Of a DNA stretch of 43,217 nucleotides, positions 7,082-14,576 are shown piece after piece. Every line of letters begins with the position of its first letter. The stretch's first letter is position 1. A program made the position numbers and the translations under genes. Below the pieces are notes generated by a model. It had not been told where the DNA came from, did no database searches, and saw only the letters and a list, made by a program, of their open reading frames with translations. The DNA comes from CAYOXM01 sp964407925 (GTDB lineage Bacteria > Patescibacteriota > Patescibacteriia > SG8-24). The stretch covers positions 1-43,217 of the forward strand of contig CAYOXM010000011.1 of the NCBI GenBank assembly GCA_964407925.1, read 5' to 3'.

Positions 7082-8110
7082 ATGCGAAAACTCCTCTTCG
7101 CCATCGCCCTGCTTGCCGCGCTCCCTTTCGGAGTCGCTGCCGCGCCCGCGCCGGACACGCTCGTCAAAGCGAGCGGCCCGGCCGTGTATTATTTCGCGAC
7201 CGACGGCAAGCGATACGCCTTCCCGAACGCGCAGACGTATGCCAGCTGGTTCACCGACTTCTCCGGCGTGACGACGGTCACGGACGCCGAACTCGCCGCG
7301 ATGCCGCTCGGCGGCAACGTCACCTACCGCCCCGGCATCCGGATGGTGAAGATCCAGAGCGATCCGAAGGTCTACGCCGTCGACCGTGGCGGACTGCTCC
7401 GCTGGGTGACGACGCAGTCGCTCGCAGTGGCACTCTACGGCCAATACTGGAACGCGGCGATCGACGACGTGTCGGACGCGTTCTTCGCGAACTACCGCGT
7501 CGGCGAACCGATCGATGCGACCGACGACTTTTCGCCGCTGACCGCCGCGCAGGCGACCGTCACCATCAACGCCGACAAGGACATCGCCGTCAGCGCGGTG
7601 ACGCGACGCTCCGATACGGAGGTCGCAAACGTCGTGGACGGTTGGCGCAAGCATGCGCTCGACCACATGAACGCGTTGCGCTCCCAAAACGGGAAGGGAC
7701 CGCTCGTGATGAACGTCCTGCTGAACCGCATCGCGATGATCCACAGCATGGACATGGCGCTCAAAATCGGCGAACTCGCGCACGAGGGCTCGCTCGGCGA
7801 AACGCCGGACAACAGGATCAGGGACGGAAAGGTGCCGAATGACGCGCGTACCGCGTTCACGTTCGTCACGCCGCCGGCGAACGTCGGCTGGAGCGGGGAA
7901 AACGTCGGCTACCGGTACGCGACCAACGCGACCGTGGAGCAGCATATCGAAAAGCTCCATGACGCGTTCATGGACGAGCCGCCCGACGAACCGAACCATC
8001 GCACGACGATGCTCAGCACCTTGCACCCGTATGCCGAGGTCGGCATCGGTCCGTACGTCGACGCGCAGGGGAAATTCTGGCTTACGGAAGATTTCATCTC
8101 GGTCGAGTGA
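7082..8110 (+). CDS. Secreted protein: YYF-type domain plus CAP (SCP/PR1) domain
   Basis: A 342-residue secreted protein with a signal peptide (MRKLLFAIALLAALPFGVAA). Residues 30-165 repeat the domain of the protein at 5078: YYFATDGKRYAFPN, GGNVTYRPGIRMVK, DPKVYAVDRGG, DDVSDAFFANYRVG. Residues 195-340 form a CAP domain: HALDHMNALRSQNG, IHSMDMALKIGELAHEG, WSGENVGY and PNHRTTML. The His of AHEG, the Glu of GEN and the His of NHR are the usual cavity residues. CAP domains bind lipids, peptides or metals in different proteins; the role here is unknown. It and the 5078 gene are probably a diverged tandem pair with the vsr cassette between them. Confidence 0.85.
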   Translation: MRKLLFAIALLAALPFGVAAAPAPDTLVKASGPAVYYFATDGKRYAFPNAQTYASWFTDFSGVTTVTDAELAAMPLGGNVTYRPGIRMVKIQSDPKVYAVDRGGLLRWVTTQSLAVALYGQYWNAAIDDVSDAFFANYRVGEPIDATDDFSPLTAAQATVTINADKDIAVSAVTRRSDTEVANVVDGWRKHALDHMNALRSQNGKGPLVMNVLLNRIAMIHSMDMALKIGELAHEGSLGETPDNRIRDGKVPNDARTAFTFVTPPANVGWSGENVGYRYATNATVEQHIEKLHDAFMDEPPDEPNHRTTMLSTLHPYAEVGIGPYVDAQGKFWLTEDFISVE

Positions 8111-8142
8111 CGTAAAAAGCCGCCTCGGGGCGGCTTTTTACG
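8111..8142. terminator. Bidirectional terminator
   Basis: GTAAAAAGCCGCC/GGCGGCTTTTTAC between convergent genes. Confidence 0.85.
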
Positions 8143-8169
8143 TTTCGCGGTTTCTGGTCCCGGAATGCC

Positions 8170-8179
8170 GGGGGGGGGG
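8170..8179. repeat. Poly-G tract (G10)
   Basis: Ten consecutive G on the plus strand, 6 bp beyond the ABC-F stop codon and outside any gene. Confidence 0.9.
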
Positions 8180-8185
8180 CGACAA

Positions 8186-9652
8186 TTACAACGCCCCCAG
8201 ATCGACCGTCGTGTCGATGCGAATCTGCGAGACGAAATCGGGGATGTGCGACACCATGATCATCGCGCCCTTGTACTCGTCGAGCGCCTTGGCGATGACC
8301 GGGAGATGACGGAAATTGATGTGGTTAGTCGGCTCGTCGAGGACGAGGAGTCCCGGCTTCATCAGCACGAGGCGGGTGAACGCGAGCAGCCCCTTCTGCC
8401 CTTCGGACAGGTACTTGATCTGACTCGCAAGCGCCTTGCCGTCGAGGAGGAACCCCGCGGCGATGGACCGGAGCTTCTGCTCGTCCTTCTCGAGCATCGC
8501 GTCGAACAGGCAATCGAAGGCCTTCTGCTCGAAATCGAGCATGCCGAAATCCTGACGGTAATAGCCGACGCGGACGTCCTTGCCGATGGTCACGCCGTCG
8601 GCGAGCCGCGCGTAAATCTTTTCGAGGAACGTGCTCTTGCCGATGCCGTTCGGGCCGGCGAGCAGCATATGCGTGTTCTTGCGGAGTTCGATGTCCGTCT
8701 CCTTCACGACCGGCTCGCCGCCCTTCACGATGCCGACCTGCTTTATGACCAGGATTTTCCCGTCGAAGAACGGGTCGAATTCCTGGCTGGGAATCTCGAA
8801 CTCGCGGATGGTCTTGTCCTCGCGGCGCTCCTCGACCATGCCCTCTTCCGCCTCTTCGGCAGCCTCGCGCATGCGTTTCGCGACCGAGCGGAGCTTGCCG
8901 CCCTTGTGCGCGAACACTTCGGCCTGCTCGCGCTTGCGGCGGATTTCCGCCTCCGCGCGCGCGTTCTGCTGGCGCTCGCGTTCGACGCGGTCGCTGATTT
9001 CCTGCACCACGTTCAGGTAGTTGCCGACGTACTGCTCGACCTTGTGCGTGTGCGCATCGAGGTACAGCACGCCGTCGGTGAAGGCATTCAGGAATTCCGC
9101 GTCGTGCGAAATCACGAGCACGGTCTTCTCGTACATCATCAGGAAACCCGTAAGGTGCTCGATGCCCGCCTGATCCAGGTTGTTGGTCGGCTCGTCGAGC
9201 AGGAGGACGTCGGGATCCTGGATGAGCGAATACGCCAAGAGCAGGCGCGCCTGCTGACCGCCGGAGTGCTGACGGAGCGTCTTCGCGAGGTCGGTCTTCA
9301 GGTTCACCGCGTCCATCACGTCGGCGATGCGCTTGTCGAGGTTGTACGGCACCGTCGCGAACGTCCCCGCGAACCAGTCGCGGACCGTCATGTCCATCTG
9401 CGACGGCGGGATGACCTGCTTGGCGATGCCGACCGCCGCGCCGGGCGGCGTCATGAAGATGCTCCCCGACTTCGGCTTCTCCTCGCCGAGGATCAGTTTG
9501 AACAGCGAGGTCTTGCCGGCCCCGTTCTGGCCCATGAGCGCGATGCGCGTGCCCGTGCGCACGGAAAAACTCGCCTCATCAAGAATGGGCTTCGTCTCGC
9601 CGTAGTCGAATTTCACTTCCTGAAAACGCAGGACGACGTTATCGTTTGCCAT
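8186..9652 (-). CDS. ABC-F family ATPase (ribosome-associated type)
   Basis: A 488-residue protein with two ABC ATPase domains and no membrane segments. Domain 1 has Walker A GQNGAGKTS (about 40), signature SGGQQARL and Walker B VLLLDEPTNNLD. A charged helical linker follows (about 240-300, rich in Arg/Glu), matching the ABC-F P-site tRNA interaction motif region. Domain 2 has GPNGIGKST, an altered signature LSEGQKGL and LLVLDEPTNH. ABC-F proteins act at the ribosomal E site in translation control or antibiotic protection; the subclass (Uup, EttA, YbiT) is not settled. The start at 9652 is supported by a TATCTT -10 ending 9 nt upstream; the ATG at 9673 lies inside that promoter. Confidence 0.9.
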   Translation of the reverse strand: MANDNVVLRFQEVKFDYGETKPILDEASFSVRTGTRIALMGQNGAGKTSLFKLILGEEKPKSGSIFMTPPGAAVGIAKQVIPPSQMDMTVRDWFAGTFATVPYNLDKRIADVMDAVNLKTDLAKTLRQHSGGQQARLLLAYSLIQDPDVLLLDEPTNNLDQAGIEHLTGFLMMYEKTVLVISHDAEFLNAFTDGVLYLDAHTHKVEQYVGNYLNVVQEISDRVERERQQNARAEAEIRRKREQAEVFAHKGGKLRSVAKRMREAAEEAEEGMVEERREDKTIREFEIPSQEFDPFFDGKILVIKQVGIVKGGEPVVKETDIELRKNTHMLLAGPNGIGKSTFLEKIYARLADGVTIGKDVRVGYYRQDFGMLDFEQKAFDCLFDAMLEKDEQKLRSIAAGFLLDGKALASQIKYLSEGQKGLLAFTRLVLMKPGLLVLDEPTNHINFRHLPVIAKALDEYKGAMIMVSHIPDFVSQIRIDTTVDLGAL

Positions 9653-9661
9653 AACTCGGCT

Positions 9662-9690
9662 AAGATACTCCATTTTCGCCGCCTTGGCAA
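9662..9690 (-). promoter_or_regulatory. Promoter of the ABC-F gene
   Basis: On the minus strand: TTGCCA, 17-bp spacer, TATCTT, 9 nt, ATG. Leaderless or nearly so. Confidence 0.6.
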
Positions 9691-9713
9691 GCCCGAAAGC
9701 CGTCTCCCGAAAA

Positions 9714-9736
9714 GAAAAACGGCCCCGCAGGGCCGC
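9714..9736 (-). terminator. clpP terminator
   Basis: On the minus strand: CGGCCC-TGCG-GGGCCG then TTTTTC, just past the clpP stop. Confidence 0.75.
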
Positions 9737-9741
9737 TGAAG

Positions 9742-10383
9742 TCAGCGCTTTGCCGGTTCCTCTTTGGGAACGGGCCGCTTGCTCTCGTAGACCATGTCGG
9801 CCAGACCGTAGTCGACTGCTTCCTGACCGTGCAGGTAGTAGTCGCGCTCCATGTCCGCCGCGACCTTCTCGGCCGGCTGGCCGCAACGGTCGACGACGAT
9901 CTTGGTCAGCACCTCCTTGAGGTACTTGATCTCCTTCGCCTGGATTTCGATGTCCGTCGCCTGGCCGCGTGCGCCGCCGAGCGGCTGGTGAATCATCACC
10001 GAGGCATGCGGCAGGACCGCGCGCTTGCCCTTGGCGCCGGCGGCAAGCAGGACCGCGGCCATCGAGGCCGCCTGCCCCACGCAGATCGTCGCGACGGGCG
10101 CGCGGATGAACTGCATGGTGTCGTAGATCGCGAGACCAGCCGTGACGACGCCGCCGGGGCTGTTGATGTAGAGGTGGATCTCCTTGTCGGGATCCTCGCT
10201 CTCGAGGAACAGCAGCTGCGCGACGATGACGTTCGCGACCATGTCGTCGATCGGCGTGCCGAGCATGATGATGCGGTCCTTGAGCAGCCGCGAGAAGATG
10301 TCCCAGGCGCGTTCGCCCTTGCTCGTCGTCTCGACGACGACGGGAACGATGCCGCCGATGGGCGGCGTGCCTTTGTCGTGCAT
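9742..10383 (-). CDS. clpP: ATP-dependent Clp protease proteolytic subunit
   Basis: A 213-residue serine peptidase that forms the tetradecameric chamber fed by ClpX or ClpA/C. The oxyanion strand SPGGVV is at about 75, the nucleophile Ser107 in GQAASMA, and the His132 in MIHQP. The catalytic Asp lies near ERDYYL (about 180). Length and motifs are typical and there is no long propeptide. The start at 10383 follows AGGAGG with 4-5 nt spacing; an overlapping GTG one codon earlier is too close to it. No Clp ATPase gene lies in the window. Confidence 0.97.
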   Translation of the reverse strand: MHDKGTPPIGGIVPVVVETTSKGERAWDIFSRLLKDRIIMLGTPIDDMVANVIVAQLLFLESEDPDKEIHLYINSPGGVVTAGLAIYDTMQFIRAPVATICVGQAASMAAVLLAAGAKGKRAVLPHASVMIHQPLGGARGQATDIEIQAKEIKYLKEVLTKIVVDRCGQPAEKVAADMERDYYLHGQEAVDYGLADMVYESKRPVPKEEPAKR

Positions 10384-10422
10384 CACTCCTCCTGTACCGG
10401 CCGCGCGATGACGGGCCGCGTT

Positions 10423-10451
10423 GACCTTGGCATTTCGGGGCGTTTTGTCAA
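10423..10451 (-). promoter_or_regulatory. Putative clpP promoter
   Basis: On the minus strand: TTGACA, 17-bp spacer, AAGGTC. Consensus -35, weak -10, giving a leader of about 30 nt with the AGGAGG site. Confidence 0.4.
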
Positions 10452-10463
10452 TCGGCGATATTG

Positions 10464-10493
10464 AAAACGCCCCGCAGTGATGCGGGGCGTTTT
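10464..10493 (-). terminator. Cold-shock gene terminator
   Basis: AAAACGCCCCGCA-GTGA-TGCGGGGCGTTTT just after the csp stop; symmetrical, so it could work both ways. Confidence 0.85.
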
Positions 10494-10506
10494 CCGTCCG
10501 TGCGTC

Positions 10507-10704
10507 TTAGACGCGGCGAACGTTCGCGGCGCGAGGGCCCTTCGGGGAATCCTCGGTCTCGAAAGTGACCTTGTCGCCAACGCGAAGCTGGTCGAACGAA
10601 AGGTCCTGGAGGGCGGACATGTGGAAGAACACATCCTGGGACTGGCCTTCCGGGGTGATGAAACCAAAACCCTTGTCGGTGAGGCGCTTGATCTCTCCGT
10701 TCAT
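10507..10704 (-). CDS. Cold-shock domain protein (CspA family)
   Basis: A 65-residue single-domain RNA/DNA-binding protein of the OB fold. RNP1 (KGFGFIT, residues 11-17) and RNP2 (VFFHMSAL, about 25-32) are both present with their aromatic residues. The length is standard. These proteins bind single-stranded RNA and act as chaperones. It has its own promoter (TTTACA-17-TACCGT) and an approximately 90-nt leader with an internal 13-bp repeat. Confidence 0.95.
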   Translation of the reverse strand: MNGEIKRLTDKGFGFITPEGQSQDVFFHMSALQDLSFDQLRVGDKVTFETEDSPKGPRAANVRRV

Positions 10705-10736
10705 ACGTGTGTGCGCTAACGTGAATAATTCCGCAA

Positions 10737-10785
10737 ACTTCCGCCGCGTTTAGGAAAGTTCGTGGAACTTCCGCCGCGCCGACGT
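10737..10785 (-). repeat. Direct repeat in the cold-shock mRNA leader
   Basis: AACTTCCGCCGCG (plus-strand reading) occurs at 10737-10749 and 10773-10785, both in the predicted 5' leader of the csp gene. Confidence 0.6.
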
Positions 10786-10802
10786 ACTACGTTGCAGGCT
10801 CT

Positions 10803-10831
10803 ACGGTAACACCATCCCGAAAACTTGTAAA
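10803..10831 (-). promoter_or_regulatory. Cold-shock gene promoter
   Basis: On the minus strand: TTTACA, 17-bp spacer, TACCGT, placing the transcript start about 90 nt before the ATG. Confidence 0.6.
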
Positions 10832-10859
10832 GGGGGTCCCCAAGACGGGGCTGCCGGGG

Positions 10860-10888
10860 TTGAAAAAACGGGCCTGTCGGCGTACATT
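10860..10888 (+). promoter_or_regulatory. tRNA-Gln promoter
   Basis: TTGAAA, 17-bp spacer, TACATT, about 25 nt before the mature tRNA. Confidence 0.65.
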
Positions 10889-10912
10889 TCGCAGTATCGG
10901 CACGAAGGCCGT

Positions 10913-10986
10913 TCGGGGGTCGTCTAATGGTAGGACAGCAGCCTTTGGAGCTGCGTATCATGGTTCGAGCCCATGCCCCCGAGCCA
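10913..10986 (+). tRNA. tRNA-Gln (UUG)
   Basis: The acceptor TCGGGGG pairs with CCCCCGA. The anticodon arm GCAGC/GCTGC holds loop CTTTGGA with anticodon TTG. The T-arm CATGG-TTCGAGC-CCATG is intact and CCA is encoded (10984-10986). It decodes CAA/CAG. Confidence 0.95.
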
Positions 10987-11021
10987 CGTAAAAACCTCGT
11001 CTCACGGCGGGGTTTTTACGT
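10987..11021 (+). terminator. Terminator after tRNA-Gln
   Basis: CGTAAAAACCTCG and a complementary GGGGTTTTTACG arm directly after the tRNA. Confidence 0.8.
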
Positions 11022-11027
11022 ACCGGC

Positions 11028-11056
11028 TTGCCCCGCACCGCGAACGGGACTACCGT
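11028..11056 (+). promoter_or_regulatory. Promoter of lipoprotein gene at 11109
   Basis: TTGCCC, 17-bp spacer, TACCGT. Confidence 0.6.
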
Positions 11057-11108
11057 GACGAATGACGTTCCGCGCCATTACGACGCTCTTTGGAATAGGA
11101 GGAACGCG

Positions 11109-11741
11109 ATGACCAAAACCGCGTTTACCGCTTTGTTCGCACTCACTTTTGCCGCCGTTTCGTGCGGCGGTCCGACCGTCGACGGCCCGCGTCCGTCCTG
11201 CCCCCTGCCGCCGCCCGCGCCGCCGGAGCCCGTGCTCTCGCGGAGCGGTCCCGTCTTCGTCTACGACGTCGGCGGCGCGCCGCTCGCGGGATTCCCCGGT
11301 GCACTCGGCGTCGACCACGAGGTCGGGCTCGACGGCGTGACGGTCCGGCTGCGGACGCCGCCGGGATGGACGCCGAGTTACGCCGGTTCGGCCGCATGGC
11401 TGCAATCCGACGCCGAATCGCGCGCCCGCATCGTCGTCCACCTCGCGAAAAATCACGAGGAAGATTTCCGACGGGACTGGCTGTCACGCGACGAGCAGGA
11501 CGCCGCCGTCCGCACGAGCCCGGTAAGCACCCTCGACAGCCCGCGCCGCCCCCTGCTCTACACCTACGCGCGCACCGACGACGGCCGGAGCGGCATCGTC
11601 TATGCGCTCCGCACCGACCCAACCCGCCCCGACTCCGGCGTCATCGTGCACGGCGTTTGGCCGGCCGAGCTCGACCGCGCGCTCCGCCCCGTCGCCGTCG
11701 CCGTCGCAAACGGCGTCACCGTCGAAAAGGAAAAGAAGTGA
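11109..11741 (+). CDS. Predicted lipoprotein, unknown
   Basis: A 210-residue protein. The start at 11109 is preceded by TAGGAGG with 6-nt spacing. The signal segment (TKTAFTALFALTFAA) ends in lipobox AAVSCG, so it should be lipid-anchored. A Pro-rich linker (CPLPPPAPPEP) follows, then about 150 residues with a beta-rich start (PVFVYDVGG) and a segment LDGVTVRLRTPPGW. The end alternates strands and charged turns. I recognise no family. It is a single-gene unit with its own promoter and terminator. Confidence 0.75.
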   Translation: MTKTAFTALFALTFAAVSCGGPTVDGPRPSCPLPPPAPPEPVLSRSGPVFVYDVGGAPLAGFPGALGVDHEVGLDGVTVRLRTPPGWTPSYAGSAAWLQSDAESRARIVVHLAKNHEEDFRRDWLSRDEQDAAVRTSPVSTLDSPRRPLLYTYARTDDGRSGIVYALRTDPTRPDSGVIVHGVWPAELDRALRPVAVAVANGVTVEKEKK

Positions 11742-11751
11742 ACCGACTCTC

Positions 11752-11778
11752 GCCCCCGATGGTCATCGGGGGCTTTTT
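11752..11778 (+). terminator. Terminator after lipoprotein gene
   Basis: GCCCCCGATGG-TCATCGGGGGC followed by TTTTTC. Confidence 0.85.
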
Positions 11779-11783
11779 CAAAA

Positions 11784-11812
11784 ACAAAAGCGGGACGGCT
11801 ACCCGTCCCGCT
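11784..11812 (-). terminator. Terminator after the ftsEX operon
   Basis: On the minus strand: AGCGGGACGGG-TAG-CCGTCCCGCTTTTG, just past the stop at 11825. Confidence 0.8.
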
Positions 11813-11824
11813 GCCCATTCCGAT

Positions 11825-12604
11825 TTACTCGTTCGCCGGCTCCGGAAAAACGTCATTGCTCACCGTGAGCGCCCAGCTCAGGTCCTTGTCGTACAGGAGC
11901 CAGCCGTCGACCCAGCGGTAGACCGCGGCGGCCGAAGACTTCGCCGCGCCGTCATCGCCAAGCTCCTTGCTGGTGGCGACGGCCTCGAGCCGACCGTCCG
12001 CGTCGAGGTCCTGAAACGCGAGTTCCTCGGCGTGCCGCGCGGACGCGCCCTTCAGGAAATAGGCGGGCTTGGCGCGGGATTGCGCGTCGCTCATCGATGC
12101 GAGCCGCAGGACGCTGCCTTCGCGGACCGCCGCGAACACGCCCTGCGCGTACGCTCCCGCAGGGCCGGAGGCGAGGACGAGCGTCACTGCACCCGATCCG
12201 AGCGGCTGCGCCTCGACCGACGTGACGCCGCCGAGCGCGCCGTCCGCCGAAGCGAGCGTGACGCTCGATCCGAGGACGTACTTGCTGTTATCGCGGTCCC
12301 AGACGACGAGCGCGAGCGCGGGCCCAGTCTCTCCCGAATACCCGAGGACGTATGACGGCTGCGGATACTCCGCGAGCGCGAGCGGTTCCGTCGTCATCGT
12401 GCTCCCGCCGGGCAAGAGCGCCGCGAAGTCCGGCGTCGAGGCGTCCTCGACGATGGATTCGCGCTGCTGGAGCGTGCGCTGGAGCACGAACGAAAGCACG
12501 AGCACGGTCGCCGTCACGCCGAGCAGCACGAAAAAGCCCGAGACGCCCGACGAATGCCGCCTCTTGAGGGGGAACCAGGAACGACGTTTCTTCGTCTTGA
12601 TCAT
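11825..12604 (-). CDS. Membrane-anchored protein downstream of FtsX
   Basis: A 259-residue protein. A basic cytoplasmic N-terminus (IKTKKRRSWFPLKRRH) is followed by one membrane helix (about 24-41, GFFVLLGVTATVLVLSFVL). The extracytoplasmic part is beta-rich and ends with AFQDLDADGRLEAVA, which resembles the Asp-rich turn of FG-GAP/VCBS-type propeller repeats. The ATG overlaps the ftsX stop by four bases (ATGA), so it is translationally coupled and third in the ftsE-ftsX operon. FtsEX normally controls a peptidoglycan hydrolase. This protein has no hydrolase motif, so an adaptor role is only a guess. Confidence 0.75.
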   Translation of the reverse strand: MIKTKKRRSWFPLKRRHSSGVSGFFVLLGVTATVLVLSFVLQRTLQQRESIVEDASTPDFAALLPGGSTMTTEPLALAEYPQPSYVLGYSGETGPALALVVWDRDNSKYVLGSSVTLASADGALGGVTSVEAQPLGSGAVTLVLASGPAGAYAQGVFAAVREGSVLRLASMSDAQSRAKPAYFLKGASARHAEELAFQDLDADGRLEAVATSKELGDDGAAKSSAAAVYRWVDGWLLYDKDLSWALTVSNDVFPEPANE

Positions 12605-13518
12605 ACTTTCAGGTAACGCGCGGTGGCGGTCTTCGTGGTGGCAAGCGCGAGCGCGGCGACGGCGAGGAGCTGCGCGCCGAAAATGTTGAGGAAATTCGCC
12701 TGATAGAAGCCCAGGAGGTCGACCGAACCCGTGCCGAAGAACCTCTGGAGAAACGGCTGCGCGAGACCGACCGACGGATACACGACGGCGAGGCAGACCG
12801 CGAGCGACAGGGAGCTCCACAGGAGCGCCTCGACGTAAAACGGCGCGCGGATGAAACCGTCGGACGCGCCCACGAGCCGCATGATGCCGATTTCCTCGCG
12901 CCGCGTGTAGATGGAAACGCGAATGGTGTTGAAGACGATGAGGAGCGTCAGGAAACCGAACACCATGCTGACGGCGAAGCCGAAAATCTCGAGCTTCCGC
13001 GCGACCGATTCGACGCGGCCGATCATCGCCTCGCGGTCGTCGAAATCCTTCTCCTCGATGAGGTTCGCGTACATCGGGTCATTGAGCGCCGAGACCACCC
13101 TCGGGTAGTCCTCGATGTTCCGCGCGCGGACCACGAGCGTCGCGCCGAACGGGTTCTTGCCGACCTCGCCGAGCGATTCGATGACGGTCTCGTCCTTCTT
13201 GAACTGCTCGGAGAACTTCTGCAGCGCGTCCGCGGGCGAGACGTATTGGACGTCCTTCACTTCGGGCATCGCGAGCAGCGCGATCTTCACCGTCTGGACG
13301 CGCGCCTCCTCGACCTCGGGCTTGAAGTGGGCGCTGATGTCGACTTTCGACTTCAGCTCGGTCATCGCGACCTTGCCGAGGACGTTCAGCGTCAGGAGGA
13401 TGTTCACGGACACGAGCGTCAGGATGAGGACGCTCACGGTCGCGAGCGACAGCCAGAAGTTGCGTACGAAATTCTGGAAACCGAATTTGATAATGCGGAA
13501 AATCGAGACGAGAATCAT
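12601..13518 (-). CDS. ftsX: Cell division permease-like protein FtsX
   Basis: A 305-residue protein with the FtsX layout. The first membrane helix (about 20-45) follows the N-terminal KFGFQNFVRNFWLS. An extracytoplasmic domain of about 140 residues follows, then three more helices (about 182-205, 230-255, 275-298). RREEIGIMRLVGAS, between the helices, is a conserved MacB/FtsX-type coupling segment. With FtsE it transmits ATP hydrolysis across the membrane to activate wall hydrolases at division. It overlaps ftsE by four bases. Confidence 0.95.
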   Translation of the reverse strand: MILVSIFRIIKFGFQNFVRNFWLSLATVSVLILTLVSVNILLTLNVLGKVAMTELKSKVDISAHFKPEVEEARVQTVKIALLAMPEVKDVQYVSPADALQKFSEQFKKDETVIESLGEVGKNPFGATLVVRARNIEDYPRVVSALNDPMYANLIEEKDFDDREAMIGRVESVARKLEIFGFAVSMVFGFLTLLIVFNTIRVSIYTRREEIGIMRLVGASDGFIRAPFYVEALLWSSLSLAVCLAVVYPSVGLAQPFLQRFFGTGSVDLLGFYQANFLNIFGAQLLAVAALALATTKTATARYLKV

Positions 13519-14195
13519 AGCAGGTATTTCCCCTCCTCCTGGTCGGAGACGATGAGGCCCTTGTCGATGGTGATGACGCGGCGGTTCAGCTCGTTCACGA
13601 CCTCGCGGTTATGCGTCACGAGCACGACCGTCGTGCCGAACTCGTTGATCTTGCGGAGCAGGTCGATGATCTCGCGCGTGTTGAGGGTGTCGAGATTGCC
13701 GGTCGGCTCGTCCGCGACGATGATCTTCGGCCGGTGCACGAGCGACCTCGCGATGACGACGCGCTGCTGTTCGCCGCCCGAAATCTGCTTCGGATAGCGG
13801 TCGGTCTTGTTATGAAGCCCGACGATTTTTAGCGCCTGCGGGACGATGCTCTTGATTTTCGCCGGCGACGCGCCGCAGACCTCGAGCGCGAAGGCGACGT
13901 TCTCGTAGACCGTCTTGCGCGGCAGAAGCTTGAAATCCTGAAACACCACGCCGATCTGCCGGCGCAGGAGCGGGATCTCCGACTGCTTGATCGCGGAAAT
14001 GTCCCAGCCGCCGATGACGATCTGCCCGCGCGATGGGCGTTCCTCGGCGTACAGCAATTTCGCGAACGTGGTCTTGCCCGTGCCGCTCTGCCCAACGATG
14101 GATACGAATTCTCCCGGGCGGATGTGCACGTTCACGTTCTGCAATCCGACGATGTCCGGCGGGTAGGTTTTCGAGACGTTCTTGAAACGAATCAT
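13515..14195 (-). CDS. ftsE: Cell division ATP-binding protein FtsE
   Basis: A 226-residue ABC ATPase. Walker A is GQSGTGKTT (about 36-44), the signature is ISGGEQQRV and Walker B is IIVADEPT, followed by GNLDTLNT. The sequence from MIRFKNVSKTYP matches the usual FtsE start, so 14195 is chosen. An in-frame TTG nine codons upstream adds a Pro-rich tail without support. No good ribosome site is visible before this ATG. The gene is first in the operon with ftsX and the anchored protein. Confidence 0.96.
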   Translation of the reverse strand: MIRFKNVSKTYPPDIVGLQNVNVHIRPGEFVSIVGQSGTGKTTFAKLLYAEERPSRGQIVIGGWDISAIKQSEIPLLRRQIGVVFQDFKLLPRKTVYENVAFALEVCGASPAKIKSIVPQALKIVGLHNKTDRYPKQISGGEQQRVVIARSLVHRPKIIVADEPTGNLDTLNTREIIDLLRKINEFGTTVVLVTHNREVVNELNRRVITIDKGLIVSDQEEGKYLL

Positions 14196-14215
14196 GTCAG
14201 GAGGACCCTGGGGTC

Positions 14216-14244
14216 TTGGCAATTGCTCGCCCTAAGTATATACT
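14216..14244 (+). promoter_or_regulatory. Promoter of the tRNA-Gly/tRNA-Thr unit
   Basis: TTGGCA, 17-bp spacer, TATACT, about 50 nt before tRNA-Gly. It points away from ftsE. Confidence 0.6.
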
Positions 14245-14294
14245 ACTTCCGTCGTTTCAAGAATACCCTGGGAGACCGTTGAATTTCGCCGCAG

Positions 14295-14369
14295 GCGGGT
14301 ATAGTATAGTGGCTATTATGCGACCTTCCCAAGGTTGAGAGGCGGGTTCGATTCCCGCTACCCGCTCCA
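14295..14369 (+). tRNA. tRNA-Gly (CCC)
   Basis: The acceptor GCGGGTA pairs with TACCCGC. The anticodon arm CGACC/GGTTG holds loop TTCCCAA with anticodon CCC. The T-arm GCGGG-TTCGATT-CCCGC is intact and CCA is encoded. It decodes GGG. Confidence 0.95.
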
Positions 14370-14388
14370 TAAAAGATATCCCCACGAA

Positions 14389-14470
14389 GCATCCTCGGTG
14401 TCGAGACCGTGAACATCTCGCAGAGGCGGTCCGATGATACCGCCTCGGCGGGTCTCGACACTGAGGATGC
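14389..14470 (+). other. Nested hairpin between two tRNA genes
   Basis: Two 20-nt arms (14389-14408 and 14451-14470) are complementary at 19 of 20 positions, the other being a G·T-type pair. Inside them, GAGGCGGT (14423-14430) and ACCGCCTC (14439-14446) pair perfectly around an 8-nt loop. No T-run follows, so it is not a normal terminator. It should be part of the primary tRNA-Gly/tRNA-Thr transcript. Confidence 0.75.
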
Positions 14471-14477
14471 GAGTTTC

Positions 14478-14553
14478 GCCACCTTAGCTCAGCTGGTAGA
14501 GCAATGCTTTCGTAAAGCAGAGGTCCGGGGTTCGATCCCCCGAGGTGGCTCCA
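14478..14553 (+). tRNA. tRNA-Thr (CGU)
   Basis: The acceptor GCCACCT pairs with AGGTGGC, and the D-arm TAGCTCAGCTGGTAGAGC is standard. The anticodon loop TTCGTAA carries CGT. The T-arm CCGGGG-TTCGATC-CCCC is present and CCA is encoded. The anticodon stem's outer pair is A·G, a minor irregularity. It decodes ACG. Confidence 0.93.
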
Positions 14554-14576
14554 CACAACTACGTACTGAGCGAAGA

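Noticed and set aside
8165..9739. Long plus-strand frame opposite the ABC-F gene
   Set aside because: The minus strand carries complete Walker motifs; the plus frame is a composition shadow.
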